A stretch of 11,435 bases of DNA from Acidobacteriota bacterium. GTDB lineage: Bacteria > Actinomycetota > Acidimicrobiia > Spongiisociales > UBA5794. The notes under the pieces are model-generated. The model saw only the letters and a list, made by a program, of their open reading frames with translations. It was not told the origin of the DNA and ran no database searches. Numbering within the stretch: position 1 is the stretch's first letter; each line of letters opens with the position of its first letter. Shown here piece by piece: positions 7,424-11,435 of the stretch. The stretch covers positions 1 through 11,435 of the forward strand of contig JACZST010000036.1 of NCBI GenBank assembly GCA_022574065.1. The letters run 5' to 3'. Both the position numbers and the translations under genes were made by a program.

Positions 7424-8434
7424 GTGAACCTGGAGCGATTCCTTTCTTCGAACGAAGCCGGCTGGACCGAGCTCGAGCAGCTAGTCGACGCCGCAGGTTC
7501 GCGTCCCGCATCGCTCGGCGGATGGCGCCTCCGTCGCCTGGGTGGGTTGTATCGACAGACTGCGGCTGATCTGGCGCAGGCTCGGCGTCTGTTCCCGTCG
7601 GATCCGGTAGTCGGCAGGCTCGAATCCCTGGTCATGCGGAGCAGGGCCCTCGTTTACACGGATCGGAGCCGCTCCGTCAATCTCGCCGGCTTCTACCGCA
7701 CCCGGTATTGGCGGCTGCTGGTTGAGCGCCCGGTCATTCTCGCCATCGCCACCGCATTGCTGCTCGTGCCCGCAGTGATCGGATGGGTGGTTGCGATGAC
7801 CGACCCCGCTGCGGCGGCCTCGATCGTGCCAGGAGCATTCCTCTGGGTGGCCGAAACCCAGCCGCAAGGCACCGATCAAGGCCTGGCAGCGGACCAGCTG
7901 GCGGGACTGTCCGCCTTCATCCTCGTCAACAACGTTCGAGTGACCTTGGTCGCCTTCGCTGGTGGCATCCTGTGGGGTTTTGGCACGATTTTCATCATGA
8001 TTTTCAACGGGGTCATCCTGGGCACGGTCGGTGGGCTCGCCGTCGGCGCCGGCAATACCGCGCTGTTCATCGAGGCGATCGCCGCCCATGGTCTGCTCGA
8101 GCTCAGCTGCATCGTTGCCGGTGCGGTCGCCGGGCTGCGACTGGCCTCCGGGCTGATCCGACCGGGGCACCAGACCCGGCGCAAGGCCCTCATCGCCGAG
8201 GCCGGCCCTGCGGTTCAGCTTGCCCTCGGGACGATTCCCTTCCTGGTGGTGGCCGCCGTCGTCGAAGAGTTCGTATCGCGTACCGGCACGACCGCCGGGC
8301 CGGCGGTACTGATCGGTGTGTTCCTCGGCGGCGGCTACTGGGTCCTGGCGGTGGTTCTCGGCAAATCAGAAGGCAGCGACAGACTTGGCTTGCAGATAGG
8401 CAGCGATGCAGGCGCGGCTGAGCGCTTGGTGTGA
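7424..8434 (+). CDS. SpoIIM-like (stage II sporulation protein M family) membrane protein
   Basis: A 336-residue integral membrane protein. The GTG at 7424 gives the usual family N-terminus, (M)NLERFLSSNEAGWTELEQLV. The 'GGWRLRRLGGLYRQTAADLAQARRLFP' coiled helical region follows, then 'RYWRLLVERPVIL' into the first membrane helix (about 100-125). The core 'LVNNVRVTLVAFAGGILWGFGTIFIMIFNGVILG' (about 165-205) and 'AHGLLELSCIVAGAVAGLRLA' are the SpoIIM family signature, with a Glu buried in the helix. Two more helices end the protein. In Bacillus SpoIIM belongs to a septal cell-wall-remodelling complex; in non-sporulating actinobacteria its role is unknown. No ribosome site precedes the GTG and the start is only 20 bp from the divergent RDD start, so a leaderless message is possible. 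Its 3' end overlaps the DUF58 gene by 69 nt. Confidence 0.87.
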   Translation: MNLERFLSSNEAGWTELEQLVDAAGSRPASLGGWRLRRLGGLYRQTAADLAQARRLFPSDPVVGRLESLVMRSRALVYTDRSRSVNLAGFYRTRYWRLLVERPVILAIATALLLVPAVIGWVVAMTDPAAAASIVPGAFLWVAETQPQGTDQGLAADQLAGLSAFILVNNVRVTLVAFAGGILWGFGTIFIMIFNGVILGTVGGLAVGAGNTALFIEAIAAHGLLELSCIVAGAVAGLRLASGLIRPGHQTRRKALIAEAGPAVQLALGTIPFLVVAAVVEEFVSRTGTTAGPAVLIGVFLGGGYWVLAVVLGKSEGSDRLGLQIGSDAGAAERLV

Positions 8435-9610
8435 GACATCGATCACGGCCACATTGCGGTGGACCAAGGACCGGCTGACGCGGTCCTTCGCATCGGCGAC
8501 GTCGGCGGCGATCGCCATCTGAGCCACCTCCAGCATTTGGTGCGGGGTCGTGGTGAGCACGGCGGTGAGATCGGGGTCGCGAACCGAGGCTACCGCAACA
8601 GCATGGTGGCGGGACAGCACCGGAAGGGCTTCGATCAGCGGACGCGCCGCCGACTCTTCCACGAGGTCGGTGAGCACCAGCACGAAGGCACGCTTATAGG
8701 AGGTCAGCTTCTGAAAGACCATCAGGTAGTCGGAATCAGCGTTCGATGGCTCGACGTCGAAGATCGCCACCGGCACCGCCTCGCCACCCCGGCGTCGGGG
8801 TCGCAACTCGCGGCGGATGCCGTCGTCGAAGACGATCACGCCGACGCGGTCGCCGACGACATCGGCAACGACCGCCATCGCCGCAGTGGCATCGATGGCG
8901 GCGTCGAGTCGGGTCAGCGTCCCGATGGGGGCTCCCATCAGGCGACCGGAGTCGATCACGCAGATCACATCGCGGTCCTGCTCGACGCGCCACACGTTCG
9001 CCATCGGGCGCTGCATGCGACCGGTCGCCTGCCAGTTCACCGACCGGATGTCGTCGTCCTCGGTGTAGTCACGGATCGACTCGAATTCGGTCCCCAACCC
9101 GATGGGCCCCCGATTTCTGCGCCCCTCGGTACGGAAACGGCCGGTTCGCACCGCGGCCGCCAAGCGGCGTGCCGACGGCATGTCGGGATACACCAGCAGC
9201 TCGTGGTCCTCGGCCTGGCTGGTAACGGCCCGTGCCAACCCGAGTGGGCCCGTCGACCGTACCGCCAAGGGGGGGAGGACATGCCTGCCCCGCCTTTGCG
9301 GGGTGATCGTTGCATCGAGCCCGCCGTCCCCCTCAGATGGGTTGAGATCGATGTCTGGAATCGCCGGCTGCCGCACCCGGGTGCGCTGTGCCTGGCCGTG
9401 CAGGTGAACCGAGAACGGGCCGGGCACTCCCCGGTACAGCAGCTCGGGGACATGGCGGGTCGTCGTGGGAAACCGGCGCGCTGCCCACGCATCGGCAACG
9501 ATCGACCCCGCCAGGATGACGACCGCAGCCAGTATGAGGGGCAACGGAAGCACAAGAGCGGCGACTCCGATCGCCCCCAGCAACAGTGCGGCCCGAGGCG
9601 TCGGCGCCAC
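8366..9610 (-). CDS. DUF58 domain protein (vWA-like, MoxR-associated)
   Basis: A 414-residue protein. Hydrophobic segments lie at residues 8-45, an extracytoplasmic-looking beta-rich part follows (about 50-130), and then the DUF58 core: 'STGPLGLARAV', 'GTEFESIRDYTEDDDIRSVNWQATGR' and 'VEQDRDVICVIDSGRLM'. The last resembles a von Willebrand A strand with an incomplete metal site (D-S-G-R). DUF58 proteins are commonly encoded next to MoxR AAA+ ATPases and are thought to work with them in assembling or activating membrane or metal-containing protein complexes. The start is GTG at 9610, only 3 bp after the upstream moxR-derived stop, so translation is probably coupled. The last 23 codons and stop lie on the opposite strand of the spoIIM 3' end. 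Family assignment is secure, function is not. Confidence 0.88.
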   Translation of the reverse strand: MAPTPRAALLLGAIGVAALVLPLPLILAAVVILAGSIVADAWAARRFPTTTRHVPELLYRGVPGPFSVHLHGQAQRTRVRQPAIPDIDLNPSEGDGGLDATITPQRRGRHVLPPLAVRSTGPLGLARAVTSQAEDHELLVYPDMPSARRLAAAVRTGRFRTEGRRNRGPIGLGTEFESIRDYTEDDDIRSVNWQATGRMQRPMANVWRVEQDRDVICVIDSGRLMGAPIGTLTRLDAAIDATAAMAVVADVVGDRVGVIVFDDGIRRELRPRRRGGEAVPVAIFDVEPSNADSDYLMVFQKLTSYKRAFVLVLTDLVEESAARPLIEALPVLSRHHAVAVASVRDPDLTAVLTTTPHQMLEVAQMAIAADVADAKDRVSRSLVHRNVAVIDVSHQALSRACIAAYLQAKSVAAF

Positions 9611-9613
9611 CGG

Positions 9614-9988
9614 TCAGCGCGGGACGGGGACGGTCGAGAGCGCTGTGGCCACCGCGTCCGCTGGTTGATACCGTTCGATCTCGGCCTCAGGGCGTAGCAC
9701 CAGCCGGTGAGCGAGCACGCTTGACGCCATCGCCATCACATCATCCGGGATGACAAAGTCGCGGCCGTTGAGGCGAGCCGTCGCCCTGGCGACGGCGAGC
9801 AGGTGCACCGCAGCTCGGGGACTCGCTCCGACCTCGACCGCGGGGAGGGTCCGCGTTGCCCGCACAAGCGAGGCGACGTAGGCGGCGACTTCATCGGACA
9901 CCGTGGTCTGATCGACCACGACGCGCAGACCCGCCAGATCGTCCGCCGACACCACCGCCTCGACGTCGTCGAGGGTGGCGTGCGGGGT
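9614..9988 (-). pseudogene. moxR 3' fragment (AAA+ lid domain only)
   Basis: About 124 residues, from 'TPHATLDDVEAVVSADDLAGLR' to the end, correspond to the C-terminal helical domain of a MoxR AAA+ ATPase (usual length about 310-340 residues), including GASPRA (residues 417-422 of the hybrid). The roughly 190 N-terminal residues with the ATP-binding motifs are missing and replaced by the ABC ATPase. The fragment cannot be an ATPase by itself. Its position 3 bp upstream of DUF58 is the normal one for moxR, so this side of the junction is in its native context. Confidence 0.75.
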
Positions 9989-11077
9989 GTTCTCCGGAAT
10001 TTCTCCGTTCAGCCGCAGCCCGGTCTCCACGTCGAACAGGTGGACATGGTCAGGATGGGGGTGGATGTAGACCGTCTCGCCCTTGGCGGGAGGTCGGCGG
10101 CCGCCCACGCGCACAATAAGCGGCTGGAAAGTGTGCACGTCCTGCGGTGTTCCGTAGATGAAGGCATCGGCGCCGAGTTCCTCAAGCACGTCGACCACCA
10201 TCTTGATGCCGCTGGCATCGCTGGAGACTTCCATGTCCTCAGGGCGTATTCCGAGAATGACTTCGGACTTGCTGTGCAGGTCCACCCCTGGCACGGTGAG
10301 GCGCTCGTTGCCCAGCAGCACCTGACCGTCCTCCACCTTGACCTTGAACAGGCTCATCGCCGGTGAGCCGATGAACCCGGCCACGAAGACGTTGGCCGGA
10401 GAGTCGTAGAGGTTGCGGGGACTGTCCACCTGCTGCAGGACCCCGTCCTTCAGCACGCAGACACGGTCTCCCATGGTCATGGCCTCCACTTGATCGTGGG
10501 TGACGTAGACCGTGGTGGTCTTCAGCTCCCGGGTCAGGGCCGCGATCTGGGTTCGGGTCTGGACCCGCAGCTTCGCGTCCAGGTTGGACAGCGGCTCATC
10601 CATGAGGAAGACCTTGGGGCTGCGGACAATCGCCCGGCCCATGGCCACCCGCTGCCGTTGCCCGCCCGAGAGCGCCTTCGGCTTCCGATCCAGGTATGCC
10701 TCCAGATCCAGGATCTTCGCGGCCTCCCGTACGCGTTTTGCGCGCTCGTCTTTGGAGACTCCGGCGATCTTGAGGGCGAAACCCATATTCTCTGCCACTG
10801 ACATGTGGGGGTACAGTGCATAGTTTTGGAAAACCATGGCAATATCCCTGTCCTTGGGGGAGACGTGGGAGACGTCCTCGCCGCCAATGAGGATGCGGCC
10901 CTCATTGACTTCTTCCAGGCCCGCCAGCATTCGCAGTGCGGTGGACTTGCCGCAGCCGGAGGGCCCCACCAGGACCAGAAATTCCCCGTCGGCCACCTCC
11001 AAGTTCAATTGGTTGATGGCTGGCCGCGCCCCTGGCGTATAGATGCGGCTGGATTGGTCATAGGTCACTGAGGCCAT
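9614..11077 (-). CDS. Hybrid ORF: MalK/UgpC-type sugar ABC ATPase fused to the C-terminal part of a MoxR ATPase
   Basis: One 487-codon frame with two unrelated halves. Residues 1 to ~359 are a full-length carbohydrate ABC importer ATPase: Walker A GPSGCGKST (38-46), Q-loop Q84, signature LSGGQ (136-140), Walker B VFLMDEP (156-162), H-loop H194. Its MalK-type OB domain has 'GIRPEDMEV' and ends 'HVHLFDVETGLRLNG'. Known MalK/UgpC proteins end about here. Residues ~364-487 are the C-terminal lid of MoxR, with SADDLAGLR, the GASPRA sensor-2 motif (417-422) and 'NGRDFVIPDDV'. MoxR's own Walker A and B half is absent. The MoxR part adjoins DUF58 as expected; the ABC part has no transporter partners in view. 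A fusion of this kind is not a family I know. An assembly join or a recombination event is more likely than a functional chimera. The ATG at 11077 follows AAAGGGA. Confidence 0.85.
   Translation of the reverse strand: MASVTYDQSSRIYTPGARPAINQLNLEVADGEFLVLVGPSGCGKSTALRMLAGLEEVNEGRILIGGEDVSHVSPKDRDIAMVFQNYALYPHMSVAENMGFALKIAGVSKDERAKRVREAAKILDLEAYLDRKPKALSGGQRQRVAMGRAIVRSPKVFLMDEPLSNLDAKLRVQTRTQIAALTRELKTTTVYVTHDQVEAMTMGDRVCVLKDGVLQQVDSPRNLYDSPANVFVAGFIGSPAMSLFKVKVEDGQVLLGNERLTVPGVDLHSKSEVILGIRPEDMEVSSDASGIKMVVDVLEELGADAFIYGTPQDVHTFQPLIVRVGGRRPPAKGETVYIHPHPDHVHLFDVETGLRLNGEIPENTPHATLDDVEAVVSADDLAGLRVVVDQTTVSDEVAAYVASLVRATRTLPAVEVGASPRAAVHLLAVARATARLNGRDFVIPDDVMAMASSVLAHRLVLRPEAEIERYQPADAVATALSTVPVPR
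9990..10007. other. Fusion junction with 7-bp direct repeat
   Basis: TTCTCCG occurs twice, at 9990-9996 and 10001-10007, separated by GAAT. It lies exactly between the last ABC-type residues (LNG, N357-G358) and the first clearly MoxR-like residues (about T364). The short homology fits illegitimate recombination or an assembly overlap. Confidence 0.55.
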
Positions 11078-11092
11078 AGTGGGTCCCTTTCA

Positions 11093-11110
11093 CGGGCAGG
11101 TACGTGCCCG
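11093..11110. repeat. Small palindrome in the leader of the ABC ATPase gene
   Basis: CGGGCA (11093-11098) and TGCCCG (11105-11110) pair around a 6-nt loop, 16-33 nt upstream of the start codon. It could be a regulator site or an mRNA hairpin near the ribosome site; no further support is visible. Confidence 0.35.
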
Positions 11111-11150
11111 ACGATCCGTAGTGAAGGTAGTAGTCCGTGCCGGAAGACGA

Positions 11151-11166
11151 TGTGTCACGCCTCACA
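11151..11166. promoter_or_regulatory. Putative CRP/GlxR-type operator upstream of the sugar ABC ATPase
   Basis: On the minus strand the site reads TGTGAGGCGTGACACA, one base off the CRP/GlxR consensus TGTGA-N6-TCACA. It lies 74 bp before the ATG at 11077. Control by cAMP/carbon status would suit a MalK-type ATPase. The assignment rests on motif match only. Confidence 0.45.
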
Positions 11167-11260
11167 CGAACGAATGAATCACATCACAATCACGGCATAA
11201 AGTCCATTCGCAACACGAAATATGCGACAGGTGCCGGGGAAGCGGCTGCGCTGCAGACAA

Positions 11261-11296
11261 ACGAAGGGCCCCTCGGCGCTGCGAGGAGCCATTCGT
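11261..11296 (-). terminator. Intrinsic terminator after the right-end gene
   Basis: The arms 11261-11275 and 11282-11296 (ACGAAGGGCCCCTCG against CGAGGAGCCATTCGT) pair at 13 of 15 positions around a 6-nt loop. On the minus strand the stem is followed by a weak U-tract (TTTGTCT). It sits about 20 nt downstream of the TAG of the minus-strand gene at the window edge. Confidence 0.6.
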
Positions 11297-11316
11297 GCTG
11301 AAAAGAATCTGGGAGC

Positions 11317-11435
11317 CTAGTGTCCCTCATCCTCTGGGTCGAAGTGGGCAGCGCCGCCGCCGTAAGTGTCGGGGCCGTGCTCGAGGTGGTCGATCATCGA
11401 GTCATCGAAGCCTTCAGGCAGCAGGTCCCGGTACT
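11317..11435 (-). CDS. C-terminal end of an unrecognised protein
   Basis: On the minus strand the frame from the window edge to the TAG at 11317-11319 encodes the last 38 residues of a protein, beginning YRDLLPEGFDDSMIDHLE and ending AAHFDPEDEGH. It is acidic with a Gly-rich patch (Y-G-G-G-A-A). A terminator hairpin follows the stop, supporting a real gene end. I do not recognise the family from this fragment. It lies upstream of, and on the same strand as, the sugar ABC ATPase, with the terminator between them, so the two are probably separate transcription units. Confidence 0.6.
   Translation of the reverse strand, partial: YRDLLPEGFDDSMIDHLEHGPDTYGGGAAHFDPEDEGH

Noticed and set aside
7404..7511. 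36-residue N-terminal extension of the RDD protein
   Set aside because: It is Arg-rich, overlaps the 5' part of the spoIIM-like gene, and the family-typical start with a GAGGG site is at 7403.
8459..9697. Long 412-codon plus-strand frame opposite DUF58
   Set aside because: Its composition (rich in His, Arg, Asp, Gly) is that of a shadow frame, and DUF58 on the minus strand has clear family motifs.
9614..11077. A new functional ABC-MoxR enzyme system
   Set aside because: Tempting, but the ABC part ends at its normal length, MoxR lacks its ATP-binding half, and the join lies on a short direct repeat. Artifact or scar is the better default until read support is seen.

Overview
The window is gene-dense, high-GC DNA of an actinobacterial type. 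Most of it (about 1 to 9,990) reads as one chromosome segment. The gene content (a phosphomannomutase / Trm112-like / SIS-isomerase / S-adenosylhomocysteine hydrolase run, and an RDD / SpoIIM-like / DUF58 / MoxR neighbourhood) resembles arrangements known from Actinobacteria, including mycobacteria. My best guess is an uncultured actinobacterium of the Acidimicrobiia kind, inferred from protein character alone. The last ~1.4 kb looks different: it carries a MalK/UgpC-type sugar-ABC ATPase of the style seen in Micrococcales and related groups.

Layout. (1) 2-1950, plus strand: the 3' part of a large membrane protein, probably a lipid-linked-sugar glycosyltransferase-like protein, coupled by a 4-nt overlap to a GtrA-family membrane protein. 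(2) 1942-2084: a long imperfect inverted repeat enclosing three smaller hairpins, lying between convergent genes. (3) 2092-2784, minus strand: a family 2 glycosyltransferase. (4) 2866-6609, plus strand: an operon of phosphomannomutase/phosphoglucomutase, a Trm112/UPF0434 zinc-ribbon-like protein, a bifunctional phosphoglucose/phosphomannose isomerase and adenosylhomocysteinase. Every junction is a 4-nt NTGA overlap. (5) 6614-6676: a heptanucleotide-repeat hairpin between convergent genes. A short copy of the same heptads sits at the phosphomannomutase promoter. (6) 6681-7403 (minus) and 7424-8434 (plus): divergent RDD and SpoIIM-like membrane proteins, 20 bp apart. (7) 8366-9610, minus strand: a DUF58 protein overlapping spoIIM tail to tail by 69 nt. 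(8) 9614-11077, minus strand: one open reading frame made of a complete sugar-ABC ATPase joined in frame to the last ~124 residues of a MoxR ATPase. (9) 11078-11435: an upstream region with a CRP/GlxR-like palindrome, a terminator, and the C-terminus of an unrecognised protein.

How the genes fit together. The sugar isomerase and mutase would supply mannose-1-P/glucose-1-P for nucleotide sugars. The glycosyltransferase, GtrA and membrane protein on the left would use lipid-linked sugars for envelope glycans. Adenosylhomocysteinase recycles the methylation by-product SAH, and a Trm112-like protein may touch the same methylation economy. MoxR, DUF58, SpoIIM-like and RDD proteins form a recurring actinobacterial neighbourhood of unknown detailed function, probably chaperone-like work at the membrane.

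The most striking observation is the ABC-MoxR hybrid. MoxR has lost its whole nucleotide-binding half, and the ABC gene is full length and runs through its normal end. The join falls on a 7-bp direct repeat. The sober reading is an assembly chimera or an illegitimate recombination, not a new enzyme, but it is the point in this window most worth checking. No CRISPR array, tRNA, rRNA or transposase was seen.
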